Source: Ferruginibacter sp. (GTDB lineage Bacteria; Bacteroidota; Bacteroidia; Chitinophagales; Chitinophagaceae). Taken from it: a DNA stretch of 64,000 nucleotides. Each line of letters opens with the position of its first letter. Within the stretch, counting starts at the first letter, position 1. The stretch spans positions 1,972,647-2,036,646 of the forward strand of contig JABFRP010000002.1 in NCBI GenBank assembly GCA_013141115.1, written 5' to 3'. Positions 42,826 through 51,699 of the stretch are shown here, piece after piece. Below the pieces are notes generated by a model. It was not told the DNA's origin and did not search any database. It saw nothing but the letters and a program-made list of their open reading frames with translations. A program made the translations under genes and the position numbers.

Positions 42826-43560
42826 TTATTTTATCACCTCCATTGTCATTCGTATATCAGCTACAGGCCTGTCGCCGGGGGCTGTGGGTACGCCGGCAAT
42901 TTTATCAATTACTTCCATTCCTTTTTCTACTTCTCCAAATACAGTGTAGTTCATGTCTAAAAACGGAATGCCGCCAAAAATTTTATAGGCATTACGCTTG
43001 GCAATAGAAAATTTGGTGCCCATTTGGGCTTCCATCATATTTAAATCAGCATCAGTATATTTTTTTCCCTGTGCAATATAAAACTGGCAGGCACTACTGG
43101 CCTTTTCCGGGTTGCCATCTCTTGCCGCTGCTAAAACTCCTTTTTTATGAAATAGACTTGCTTTAAATTCGGCCGGTATTCTTTCCATATCGCCACCACC
43201 ACTGCCCAGCATTTGATCGGGTTGTGCATTTTTGCTTAATGGATCGCCGCCCTGTATCATAAAATCTTTAATTACACGATGAAATAAAAGACTGTCGTAA
43301 AAATGGGCTTCTACCAATTTTACAAAATTATCTCTGTGCAAAGGAGTAGAATCATATAACCGGATTATCATTACACCAGAGTCGGTAGTTAATTTAATTC
43401 TGATGCCGGGTATTTTTTTTATTACCGGCGGCTTAAACGCCACGGCCTTTTTGGTAACAACAGGTTTCTTTTTTACGGGTACTTTTTTTGTTTGTGCGGC
43501 AGCATTAAATACCATTAATGCCGACATTAATACTACAGCTACAAGTTTTAATTTGTTCAT
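42826..43560 (-). CDS. Exported cyclophilin-type peptidyl-prolyl isomerase
   Basis: A 244-residue protein: signal peptide (MNKLKLVAVVLMSALMVFNA), a basic linker rich in Lys and Val (KKVPVKKKPVVTKK), then a cyclophilin domain from about residue 50. Catalytic Arg is in FHRVIKDFMIQGGD; the active-site SSACQFYI and YTVFGEVEKGMEVID are intact. Expected to speed prolyl isomerisation of periplasmic proteins. The start at 43560 is the ATG at the signal peptide. It lies 7 bases after the upstream hypothetical gene. Confidence 0.93.
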   Translation of the reverse strand: MNKLKLVAVVLMSALMVFNAAAQTKKVPVKKKPVVTKKAVAFKPPVIKKIPGIRIKLTTDSGVMIIRLYDSTPLHRDNFVKLVEAHFYDSLLFHRVIKDFMIQGGDPLSKNAQPDQMLGSGGGDMERIPAEFKASLFHKKGVLAAARDGNPEKASSACQFYIAQGKKYTDADLNMMEAQMGTKFSIAKRNAYKIFGGIPFLDMNYTVFGEVEKGMEVIDKIAGVPTAPGDRPVADIRMTMEVIK

Positions 43561-43567
43561 AAAATAC

Positions 43568-43921
43568 TTAGTCAATAAATTTTTGGTTTTGAAAATACAA
43601 TAGTATGTGGTCTTTTAAAAAGTTTTCCTGCTCTGTCATTATAAAACCGGGTAAAGGTTTTAGTTGTATAAAATGTGGCCAGTTATCTTCATCGTGGCCG
43701 GATAAAGCATAGTAACCGCTGGCAGATAAAACGGTACAAACTGCAATATGCATCAGGTCTTGCTTTTGTTCTTTGCTAAAATCCTGTTTGCCACTGCCCA
43801 GTTCCTGTATGCCAATTAAAAATAAAATACCATCCATATCGGGCTTAATGCCAAAGCGCTCTTTTAGTTTAATGCGAAGCTTCAGCCACCTTACCTGTAA
43901 ATCATCTTTAACATGCTGCAT
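43568..43921 (-). CDS. Conserved-looking hypothetical protein
   Basis: A 117-residue soluble protein with no family I can name. It begins MQHVKDDLQVRWLKLRIKL and contains the distinctive MDGILFLIGIQELGSGKQDF, FSKEQKQDLMHIAVCTVLS and FIQLKPLPGFIMTEQENFLK blocks, which look like a conserved fold. The start at 43921 was chosen over one at 43966 because a perfect TATATTTG lies in between. It is in an operon with the cyclophilin gene. Confidence 0.75.
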   Translation of the reverse strand: MQHVKDDLQVRWLKLRIKLKERFGIKPDMDGILFLIGIQELGSGKQDFSKEQKQDLMHIAVCTVLSASGYYALSGHDEDNWPHFIQLKPLPGFIMTEQENFLKDHILLYFQNQKFID

Positions 43922-43925
43922 GCTG

Positions 43926-43933
43926 CAAATATA
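43926..43933 (-). promoter_or_regulatory. Promoter -7 element TATATTTG before the hypothetical-cyclophilin operon
   Basis: Perfect TAnnTTTG on the minus strand followed by CAGC, and the ATG (43921) begins 4 bases after the G. The transcription start should fall on the ATG. Confidence 0.5.
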
Positions 43934-43940
43934 ATAAAAA

Positions 43941-43970
43941 CCCCTTCCGCCCCCTAAAGGGAGCATTTAT
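43941..43970. repeat. GCCCCCTAAAGGG-type intergenic repeat
   Basis: C/G-rich island in an AT-rich spacer: core GCCCCCTAAAGGG at 43949-43961. Same family as 48579, 61281 and 61391. Confidence 0.6.
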
Positions 43971-44120
43971 TATAGCAAAGATTGATACAGAGAGTTGCAA
44001 AACATAATTAAGGAAGAGCAGAATTAAGCTGCTGAATGGAGTCCTTCATGCTTCAGGATAAACTCTGCCAATGAAGTTCAATCAGGGCTTAAAAGCCGGC
44101 AACAAAAAAAATCAAAACCT

Positions 44121-44128
44121 TACCTTTG
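44121..44128 (+). promoter_or_regulatory. Promoter -7 element TACCTTTG for serS
   Basis: Perfect TAnnTTTG ending 17 bases before the ATG at 44146, which supports that start over an upstream ATG at 44071. Confidence 0.55.
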
Positions 44129-44145
44129 CCAAAATTTTTAATAAG

Positions 44146-45417
44146 ATGTTACAGATAAATTTTATTCGGCAGAATATTGACCTGGTAAAGGAAAGATTAA
44201 GTGTAAAAAATTATGGCGATATATCAATTGTAGATAAACTGGTGCAGCTTGACGAACAGGTACGTAAATTAAAAGTAGAAAGCGAAACACTGCAAGCTGC
44301 CAACAATGCTGCCAGTAAAGAAATTGGTATGCTGATGGGTAAAGGCGAAAAAGAGCTGGCAGAAAATAAAAAGCTGGAAGTAGCCCAACAAAAATCAGCT
44401 TTACAAAATTTGGCACAACAGTTAGCTGATGCAGAAAAGTTATTGTACGATGGCATTATTCAACTGCCTAACCTGCCACATACCTCTGTACCAAAAGGTA
44501 AAACACCCGAAGATAATGAAGTGGTAAAAGAAGCCGGTGCAAAACCTGCGCTTGGCCCAACGGCTGTGCCGCACTGGGACTTAATTAAAAAATACGACCT
44601 GGTGGATTTTGAAACCGGAGCCAAACTTACCGGCAGCGGTTTTCCTTTGTATAAAGGCAAGGGGGCAAAATTGCAAAGGGCATTAATACAATACTTTTTA
44701 GATTACAATACTGCTGCTGGTTACACAGAATATCTGCCGCCATTGATGGTGAATGAAGCCACCGCTTATGGCACTGGTCAGTTGCCCGATAAAGAAGGAC
44801 AGATGTATCATGTAACTGCCGATGGATTTTATTTGATACCCACCGCCGAAGTGCCTGTTACTAATATTTACCGGGATGAAATTGTGAAAGAAACGGAACT
44901 GCCTATTAAGATGACGGCTTACACGCCTTGCTTTAGAAGAGAGGCCGGAAGCTTTGGTAGCGATGTAAGAGGATTGAATCGTGTACACCAATTTGATAAA
45001 ATTGAAATTGTGCAACTGGTGCACCCGGATAAAAGTTATGTAGTAATAGAAGATATGGTGGCGCACATTGAAAAATTATTGAACACATTGCAATTGCCTT
45101 ACCGCATTTTAAGATTATGTGGTGGCGATATGAGCTTTACCAGTGCATTAACTTACGATTTTGAAGTATATAGTGCAGCGCAGCAAAAATGGCTGGAGGT
45201 AAGTTCTGTAAGTAATTTTGAAACTTTTCAGGCTAACAGAATGAAAATACGTTTTAAAGATGAGAGCAATAAAACGCAATTGGTACATTCATTAAACGGT
45301 TCTTCTCTGGCTCTGCCGAGGATAGTGGCTTGTTTGCTGGAGAATAACCAAACCGAAAATTGCATTAATTTACCTGAAGTGTTACACAATTACTTTGGTG
45401 CCACAACAATCAGTTAA
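44146..45417 (+). CDS. serS: Seryl-tRNA synthetase
   Basis: A 423-residue class II synthetase that charges tRNA-Ser. N-terminal coiled-coil tRNA arm (about 30-100), then class II core: motif 2 CFRREAGSFGSDVRGLNRVH and motif 3 LNGSSLALPRIVACLLENNQ. The start MLQINFIRQNIDLV is typical; the frame is open upstream, but the promoter at 44121 lies inside that extension. Strong probability of a single-gene transcript. Confidence 0.96.
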   Translation: MLQINFIRQNIDLVKERLSVKNYGDISIVDKLVQLDEQVRKLKVESETLQAANNAASKEIGMLMGKGEKELAENKKLEVAQQKSALQNLAQQLADAEKLLYDGIIQLPNLPHTSVPKGKTPEDNEVVKEAGAKPALGPTAVPHWDLIKKYDLVDFETGAKLTGSGFPLYKGKGAKLQRALIQYFLDYNTAAGYTEYLPPLMVNEATAYGTGQLPDKEGQMYHVTADGFYLIPTAEVPVTNIYRDEIVKETELPIKMTAYTPCFRREAGSFGSDVRGLNRVHQFDKIEIVQLVHPDKSYVVIEDMVAHIEKLLNTLQLPYRILRLCGGDMSFTSALTYDFEVYSAAQQKWLEVSSVSNFETFQANRMKIRFKDESNKTQLVHSLNGSSLALPRIVACLLENNQTENCINLPEVLHNYFGATTIS

Positions 45418-45499
45418 CAAAAAAACTATACGCTAAAGTGTTGCTTTTATTGAAAGAGCATATATTTATAATTCTTTAAAACATTATAAAAACAGACAG

Positions 45500-45922
45500 A
45501 TGAAAAAAACATTTACTATTGTTACATTATCAATATTAGTTTGGAGTTGTGCCAAAAAAGTAACTCCTGTTGCATCGGGCAGTGGCGTATCTTCCAACTC
45601 GGGTAGTGTTGTTAATGCACCTGCTACTTCGGCAAATACCGAAACAGTGCCTACAGCAAACACCACTCCGTTGGGCACTACACCAGCAACACCAGCAGGA
45701 TCAAGAACTACACCTGCAGAAGGCTCAACCAAATCACCCGAGATGATGGGGCAGTCAACGTACAATGCAAAATGCGGTAAATGCCACGGCTTAAAAGTTA
45801 CTACTGATTATACTGCAGAGCGCTGGATAAGTATTATGCAGGTAATGGCACAAAAAGCCCGTTTAGATGATACAGAAAAAGAAAATGTATTATCTTATGT
45901 AAAGGCAAATGCTAAAAAATAA
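45500..45922 (+). CDS. Cytochrome c lipoprotein
   Basis: A 140-residue lipoprotein: signal sequence with lipobox (acylated C17 in VWSC), a Thr/Pro/Ser-rich linker of about 60 residues (ANTTPLGTTPATPAG), and a small monoheme domain with CGKCH (C92, C95, H96) and a likely Met ligand in SIMQVMAQKA. Expected to hold covalent heme c on the outer side of a membrane. Stops one base before the convergent alkane monooxygenase gene. Electron partners unknown. Confidence 0.88.
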   Translation: MKKTFTIVTLSILVWSCAKKVTPVASGSGVSSNSGSVVNAPATSANTETVPTANTTPLGTTPATPAGSRTTPAEGSTKSPEMMGQSTYNAKCGKCHGLKVTTDYTAERWISIMQVMAQKARLDDTEKENVLSYVKANAKK

Positions 45923-45923
45923 G

Positions 45924-46976
45924 CTACGTATTATTATTTACTAATTGTTTTATTTTCCGGTTCATTATATAAAACCATGCCGGCGGAATTAAGGCCAGTA
46001 TCATACTGCCGGGATAGCCTGTAGGTAATTGTGGTGCATCATCATGATGTTGCAGTAGCTGGTATTTTTTGCTGGCCAGATAGTGATGATCGCTGTGTCG
46101 GCTTAATTCAAACAACATTAACCTGCCTAAAACGTGATCGCTGTTCCAGCTATGGCAGGGCATGGCTCTCTCGTATTTACCGGGTGCAGTTTGTTTGCGT
46201 TGCAGGCCGTAATGTTCAATATAATTTACGGTTTCTAAAAGAATAATACCAATTACTGCGGCACATAAAAAGTATAATGTAACTAACCAACCCAATGCAA
46301 AAAATATTGCGGCAACAAACAATAATTGAATAAAATGAGCCTGCAGCATTTCGTTGTTTAAATTAAAAACAGGCAAGCCCTTTTTTCTCATCTCATCGTT
46401 AGCAATTTTCCAGGCAGATAAGTACGAAAGGGTGATGGTTCTGAAATAAAAAAAATATACCGGCTCATTTAAACGGGCACTGCTGGGGTCTAGTGGTGTG
46501 GCTACATTTTTATGATGCCCCTTATTATGCTCAATAAAAAAATGCATGTATAAAGATGTCATCAATAAAGCCTTTGCAAAAACCTGTTCCAATTTATTAA
46601 TACGATGCCCAAGCTCGTGCCCTACATTAATACCAAATGTTCCGCATAATAAGCCCATACTCCAAACTCTTCCGGTAACTTCCCACCATTGCAAACCAGG
46701 TTGATCAACTACGATTAAAAATTTATACAGGCCAATAAACTGAAGCGGTACAATAATGTAAAGCATGTAATCGTAAACAACATCTTTTTTGGCCAGCTCT
46801 TCTTCAGCAGCCGTCATATTTTTTTCATCAGGTGCAATAAATAATTCTACTAATGGTAACAATAGCCATGCATACAACATGGGGCTCCAGGTTAGCCATC
46901 CGTTTTTAGTAAAAGCAAGCCAGGCCAATGCATAAACAATAAGCGGCGATAAGTATTTGAAAGCTTTAATATTCAT
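45924..46976 (-). CDS. alkB: Alkane 1-monooxygenase-like membrane hydroxylase
   Basis: A 350-residue integral-membrane diiron enzyme. Eight-histidine pattern: NVGHELGHR, EHNKGHHKNVATP, then HSWNSDHV and LSRHSDHHY, with NYIEHYGLQR, a hallmark of true AlkB. Six helices are visible. AlkB hydroxylates medium-chain alkanes at the end; Bacteroidota members are little studied, so fatty acid or other lipid substrates remain possible. No rubredoxin gene is adjacent; a cytochrome c lipoprotein converges from the other side. Confidence 0.88.
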   Translation of the reverse strand: MNIKAFKYLSPLIVYALAWLAFTKNGWLTWSPMLYAWLLLPLVELFIAPDEKNMTAAEEELAKKDVVYDYMLYIIVPLQFIGLYKFLIVVDQPGLQWWEVTGRVWSMGLLCGTFGINVGHELGHRINKLEQVFAKALLMTSLYMHFFIEHNKGHHKNVATPLDPSSARLNEPVYFFYFRTITLSYLSAWKIANDEMRKKGLPVFNLNNEMLQAHFIQLLFVAAIFFALGWLVTLYFLCAAVIGIILLETVNYIEHYGLQRKQTAPGKYERAMPCHSWNSDHVLGRLMLFELSRHSDHHYLASKKYQLLQHHDDAPQLPTGYPGSMILALIPPAWFYIMNRKIKQLVNNNT

Positions 46977-47129
46977 ATAACAATATTCTTTACCAAATTA
47001 GTAAAAACAGTCGGTTATTTGTACTTTAATAAAGCAATATGTAATTAATAAGTTAAAGATTAAACCTTTAATAATTAAATCGGTCACAGCGTCGTTACTA
47101 TTTCAGTAGCTTAATAATACAATCATTTT

Positions 47130-48578
47130 ATGGCAGTTTCCAATCGCTTAAAAAATCAACACTTACTATGGCGTGCAGGTTTTGGCCCCATGGCCGAAAA
47201 TGCAGCGGATCTTGATAAAGTTTCTCCAAAAGAATTATGGAATGTATTAGTAAAAACTTCGGCCAAAAAACCTGAGAAAATAGAAGTAGCGCAAAACCTG
47301 GTAGATGGATTGTATAAAGGCGTGCAGGATGTGGCTAACATGCAAAAGAAAGAACTGACTAACGATCAGAAGAAACAAATAAGAGACCAGTCCCGTGATG
47401 ACCTTAAAAACCTGAACATTCGCTGGTTGGAAGAAATGATCAATAACGAAGGCCAGTTAAGAGAAAAGATGAGCTTATTCTGGCATGGACATTTTGCCTG
47501 CCGCGTTATCAATAGTTATTTTCAGCAGGAGCTTTTACAGACCATAAGAGAAAATGCTTTGGGCAATTTTAAAGACCTGCTGAGGGAAGTAAGTAAAAGC
47601 CCGTCGATGCTTTCTTTTTTAAATAACCAGCAAAACCGCAAGAAAAAACCCAATGAAAATTTTGCACGTGAAGTAATGGAACTGTTTACCATGGGGCGGG
47701 GCAATTATACCGAAACGGATGTGAAAGAAGCCGCAAGGGCTTTTACAGGCTGGGGCTTTAATTTAAAGGGAGAGTTTGAATTCAGGAAATTTCAGCATGA
47801 TACCGATAGCAAAACAGTGCTGGGCAAAACGGGCAATTTTGATGGCGATGATGTGCTGGATATTTTATTGGAACAAAAGCAAACGGCAAAGTATATCACT
47901 AAAAAGATATACAAATATTTTGTGAATGATACTGCTGATGACAAGAAAGTGGATTGGCTAAGCAACCGCTTTTACGAAAGTGGTTATGATATTAAAAAAC
48001 TGATGGAAGATATTTTTACAGCCGATTGGTTTTACGAAGAAAAAAATATCGGCACTAAAATAAAATCACCGGTGGAATTGCTGGCAGGTATCAGGCGTTT
48101 ATTACCCATGGAAATGGAAAATGATCAGGCTCAAATATTATTTCAGCGCACATTGGGGCAAATATTATTTTACCCGCCTAACGTTGCCGGGTGGCCCGGA
48201 GGTAAAACCTGGATAGACAGCAGCAGCCTGATGTTGCGCCTTCGGGTACCACAAATTTTAACAGCTAATGATGTGTTAGATATTCAGGCTAAAACAGATG
48301 ATGATGTACAAGGTGGAATGATGGAAGCTGCAGCAAAAAAATTGAAGGCTGCCGTAAAAGGTGGTACTGCCACAACAGATTGGACATTAGTAAATAAAAT
48401 TTTTGAAGCAGTGCCAAGAGAAAAACTTTTGCAAAAAATTACTGATACGGTATTACAAACAAAATCGCATGTACCGGATACCTTATTAGAAAAATATTTG
48501 AATAAAGAAAGCCGGGAAAATTTTGTGAAGAGTGCAGTGGTGAATTTGATGTGTACGCCGGAGTACCAACTGTGCTAA
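47130..48578 (+). CDS. DUF1800 protein
   Basis: A 482-residue protein with the DUF1800 domain: HLLWRAGFGPMAENA at the start, WHGHFACRVIN, NENFAREVMELFTMGRGNYT and PNVAGWPGGKTWIDSS. The fold is unknown and no enzymatic motif can be named. No clear signal peptide. It pairs with the DUF1501 gene 88 bases downstream, an arrangement widely conserved in bacteria, and both probably function together. Confidence 0.9.
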   Translation: MAVSNRLKNQHLLWRAGFGPMAENAADLDKVSPKELWNVLVKTSAKKPEKIEVAQNLVDGLYKGVQDVANMQKKELTNDQKKQIRDQSRDDLKNLNIRWLEEMINNEGQLREKMSLFWHGHFACRVINSYFQQELLQTIRENALGNFKDLLREVSKSPSMLSFLNNQQNRKKKPNENFAREVMELFTMGRGNYTETDVKEAARAFTGWGFNLKGEFEFRKFQHDTDSKTVLGKTGNFDGDDVLDILLEQKQTAKYITKKIYKYFVNDTADDKKVDWLSNRFYESGYDIKKLMEDIFTADWFYEEKNIGTKIKSPVELLAGIRRLLPMEMENDQAQILFQRTLGQILFYPPNVAGWPGGKTWIDSSSLMLRLRVPQILTANDVLDIQAKTDDDVQGGMMEAAAKKLKAAVKGGTATTDWTLVNKIFEAVPREKLLQKITDTVLQTKSHVPDTLLEKYLNKESRENFVKSAVVNLMCTPEYQLC

Positions 48579-48610
48579 GCCCCCTAACCCCCTGAAGGGG
48601 GAATTTGGGC
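48579..48610. repeat. GCCCCCTAACCCCC-type intergenic repeat
   Basis: GCCCCCTAACCCCC followed by TGAAGGGGGAA: C-rich then G-rich arms, able to form CCCCCT/AGGGGG. Lies directly after the DUF1800 stop. Related to 43941, 61281 and 61391. Confidence 0.6.
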
Positions 48611-48666
48611 TACAATGATTTTTATAGTAATTAATAAAGCAGACGCTTTAAGTTTAAAATTGTTTT

Positions 48667-49860
48667 ATGCAGATAAAAAGAAAAGAATTTTTACAGGTAA
48701 GTTCATTAGCTACAGCATCTTTTATGCTGCCTAAATTTTTAAAGGCTTTTGAAAAACCGATGATGGTGCCTGCCGGCAATAAAGTAGTGGTGGTAATACA
48801 GTTTAGTGGCGGTAACGATGGATTGAATACCGTGATACCCGTGCGTAATGATATCTATTATAAAGAGCGACCCAAGCTGGGCATAGCAAAAGACAAAGCT
48901 TTAATTGTAACAGATGAAGTGGGATTGAACCCGGCGCTGGAAGCTTTTAAGGGATTGTATGATGATGGCAGTTTAAGTATTTTGAACAGCGTAGGTTATC
49001 CAAACCCCGACAGAAGCCATTTTAGAAGTATGGATATCTGGCATAGCGCCAGTGCCAGTAATGAATTTGTAAATACCGGTTGGGTAGGAAGATATCTTGA
49101 TGCACAATGTAAAGGTTGCGATAAACCTACACAAGCGATGGAACTGGATGATGTTTTAAGTCTTGCTTTAAAAGGAGAAGAAAACAAAGGCCTTGCTTTT
49201 AAAGATCCGGCAAAATTGTACAATACCAGCAACGGCAAATATTTTAAAGACATTAATGCCAATCATCAGAAAGGAGAAGAAACGATAGATTATTTATATA
49301 AAACGATGAGTGAAACCATCAGCAGTGCTGATTATATTTTTCAGCAGAGCAAAACGCATCCTACCAAGGAAGCCTATCCTGCTACCAATTTGGGTAAAGA
49401 CCTGAAGACAATTGCATCATTGATATTTTCTGATATCAACACCAAAGTATATTATGTTTCTTTAGGCAGTTTTGATACGCATGTAAACCAGGAAGGCCAG
49501 CAAAAAAGATTGTTTACCGAATTGAATGATGCGGTAAAAGCTTTTACCAACGATCTTAAAAAGAATAACCGTTTTGATGATGTGCTGATGATGACCTTTA
49601 GCGAATTTGGTCGCAGGGTTACCCAAAATGCCAGTGGTGGAACCGATCATGGTACGGCGAACAATATGTTTTTCATCAGCGGCGGATTAAAACAAAAAGG
49701 TGTGTTGAATGCTATGCCCGACCTGGCAGACCTTAATGAAGGCGACCTGAAGCACAAAGTAGATTTTAAAAATGTATATGCCACCGTTTTAAATAAATGG
49801 CTGGCCGCAGATGATAAAGCGATACTGGGTAATAGATTTGATTACCTGAATTTTATTTAA
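48667..49860 (+). CDS. DUF1501 protein, alkaline phosphatase-like fold
   Basis: A 397-residue protein with a Tat-like N-terminus (KRKEFLQVSSLATASFMLP, with KR in place of the usual RR) and DUF1501 features: VVVIQFSGGNDGLNTVIPVR, NPDRSHFRSMDIWH, SLGSFDTHVNQEGQ and MTFSEFGRRV followed by GTDHGTANNMF. The family belongs to the sulfatase/phosphatase superfamily; function unknown. Paired with DUF1800. Export to the periplasm is inferred. Confidence 0.9.
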   Translation: MQIKRKEFLQVSSLATASFMLPKFLKAFEKPMMVPAGNKVVVVIQFSGGNDGLNTVIPVRNDIYYKERPKLGIAKDKALIVTDEVGLNPALEAFKGLYDDGSLSILNSVGYPNPDRSHFRSMDIWHSASASNEFVNTGWVGRYLDAQCKGCDKPTQAMELDDVLSLALKGEENKGLAFKDPAKLYNTSNGKYFKDINANHQKGEETIDYLYKTMSETISSADYIFQQSKTHPTKEAYPATNLGKDLKTIASLIFSDINTKVYYVSLGSFDTHVNQEGQQKRLFTELNDAVKAFTNDLKKNNRFDDVLMMTFSEFGRRVTQNASGGTDHGTANNMFFISGGLKQKGVLNAMPDLADLNEGDLKHKVDFKNVYATVLNKWLAADDKAILGNRFDYLNFI

Positions 49861-49902
49861 GCTCAGCCAACTAATATTGGCAGCTTACCTTGTATGAAAA
49901 CA

Positions 49903-49950
49903 AAAAAAGAGTGAGTCATCCGCCAGCTGGCGGATAACTCACTCTTTTTT
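49903..49950. terminator. Bidirectional terminator between DUF1501 and the POT gene
   Basis: A very long hairpin: 14-bp arms (49903-49916 with 49937-49950), one-base mismatch, then 7-bp arms ATCCGCC/GGCGGAT (49918-49924 with 49929-49935). A-run on the left and T-run on the right suit both convergent genes. The T-run overlaps the POT stop codon. Confidence 0.95.
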
Positions 49951-51613
49951 ACTGCACACCCTTCTCCTTCATGATCCTGTTTAACCATTTCAGCATGGCA
50001 AAAATGATGAAGGTGGCTATTAACAGCAATACAAAATTCACCCAAAAAAAACTGGCTTTATTTTCATAACCATCCCACATAGTAGCTAATATGCCGGATA
50101 ATTTATTACCTATTGAAGTAGATAAGAACCAGCCACCCATCATCAGCGAAGTGATACGCACCGGGCTTAGTTTAGATACCAGCGATAAACCCATCGGGCT
50201 TAATAATAATTCACCCACAGTTACCACGCCATAAGTACCCATCAGCCACCACACACTTGCTTTTTCGGCACCGTTACCCGTCGCATAAACAGCAGCCACC
50301 ATTACCAATACTGATAAGGCAGAGATAAATAAACCAAAAGCAATTTTTGTGGCGGTAGAAGGTTCTTTATTTTTTCTTCTTAAAAAAGCAAAGAATGCCA
50401 CTACAAGTGGTGTTAATAAAATTACCCAGCCGGGGTTTATAGATTGACTTATTGGGGTACTCCATAAAATAGCCTTGCCACCATCTGCAGGCAATTTTTC
50501 CGGTGCTACATTTTTAAAATACGAGGGGTAATTATATTCTTTTAAAACTTTGCCCTCCTTTTTTTGTAAGCGAAATAAGTGGTCGTATAAATTCACCGAA
50601 TCTTTTTTATAAGTTATAGTATCGGCTTGTTTTAAACTCCGGAACACATCTCCTGTGGTGCCACTTACCTGCCGGTTGGTATAATTATCTGCCCAAATAG
50701 TAAGTGCGGTACCATTTTGCTTAAACACTGCCCAAAACATTACCACCGCTGCAAATATGGCCAGCAGTGCTGCAATGGGCCGTTTCTCTTCGGGAGTTGC
50801 CCGAAAATATAAGGAGGAATAAAAATAAATTACAGGAATGCAGGCAAAGATAAAAGCATCCGTAGAGTCGGAACCAAAGATAGAACTATCAGGGTTGGAT
50901 GCACTGAATGTGCCTTTTATCAGCCATCCAATAACCCCTGCTATTATTGTAGGTACAAAAATGGTAACCACAATTCTGGAGAAGGACATATCTTCTTTAC
51001 TCATTGGTTTTCTAATATCTCCCGACTTATAATGTTTGGTACCACTCATAAAAATGATAACACCTAAAAACATTCCCACCCCGGCAGCAACAAAAGCATA
51101 CTTCCAACCCCATACAATAATAATAGCAGCGCTAAAAAAATTACAGATAAATGCGCCCACATTAATACCCATATAAAAAATATTGTAGCCTTCGTCTTTA
51201 CGGTGCTGAAACTGTGGTGTGGAATACAAATTACCCAGCAACGTACTGATATTGGGTTTAAAAAAACCATTGCCCACAATCACCAATGTCATGGATAAGT
51301 ACAGCATGGGCAGACTGTGTATGGCCATCATACAATAACCGGCACCCATCATTAAGCCACCTGCAATGATCGATCTGCGGTAACCAAAATAACGGTCGGC
51401 CAGTAACCCACCAATAAAAGGCGTAAGAAATACCAGTGCAATAAAAGTGCCATACAGGTCCGATGCATCGCTGTTGCTCATAGCAAAACCCTGTTCTACA
51501 TTTTTAAGGTACAGTAAAAAGATACCGATCATCAGGTAGTAACCAAAGCGTTCCCACATTTCACTAAAAAATAAAAAAGGAAGTGCTTTAGGATGTTTTG
51601 CGGTAGTACTCAT
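49949..51613 (-). CDS. POT/PTR2 peptide transporter, copy 1
   Basis: A 554-residue proton-coupled di/tripeptide symporter with 14-helix layout. Markers: FFSEMWERFGYYLMIGIFLL (the ExxER of family), GGLLADRYFG and GNGFFKPNISTLLGNLY (PTR2 signature), FYMGINVGAF. A long soluble insert occurs about residues 330-400 (TYKKDSVNLYDHLFRLQKKE). Next to a frameshifted second copy, so a tandem pair is likely ancestral duplication. Confidence 0.93.
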   Translation of the reverse strand: MSTTAKHPKALPFLFFSEMWERFGYYLMIGIFLLYLKNVEQGFAMSNSDASDLYGTFIALVFLTPFIGGLLADRYFGYRRSIIAGGLMMGAGYCMMAIHSLPMLYLSMTLVIVGNGFFKPNISTLLGNLYSTPQFQHRKDEGYNIFYMGINVGAFICNFFSAAIIIVWGWKYAFVAAGVGMFLGVIIFMSGTKHYKSGDIRKPMSKEDMSFSRIVVTIFVPTIIAGVIGWLIKGTFSASNPDSSIFGSDSTDAFIFACIPVIYFYSSLYFRATPEEKRPIAALLAIFAAVVMFWAVFKQNGTALTIWADNYTNRQVSGTTGDVFRSLKQADTITYKKDSVNLYDHLFRLQKKEGKVLKEYNYPSYFKNVAPEKLPADGGKAILWSTPISQSINPGWVILLTPLVVAFFAFLRRKNKEPSTATKIAFGLFISALSVLVMVAAVYATGNGAEKASVWWLMGTYGVVTVGELLLSPMGLSLVSKLSPVRITSLMMGGWFLSTSIGNKLSGILATMWDGYENKASFFWVNFVLLLIATFIIFAMLKWLNRIMKEKGVQ

Positions 51614-51635
51614 GCCTTTGTTTTATTTGTAAGAT

Positions 51636-51676
51636 AAATAAAAAGGCGGTCCCTAACTTGTTGGGGGACCGCCTTT
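51636..51676 (-). terminator. Terminator between the two POT genes
   Basis: Minus strand: AAAGGCGGTCCC and GGGACCGCCTTT pair over 12 bp with an 11-base loop, followed by TTATTT. Ends the second POT gene. Confidence 0.9.
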
Positions 51677-51699
51677 GTTAAAAATATTTGAGATGGAAG

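Noticed and set aside
44071..44145. N-terminal extension of serS
   Set aside because: A perfect promoter element lies inside it (44121) and the family starts at MLQINFIRQN.
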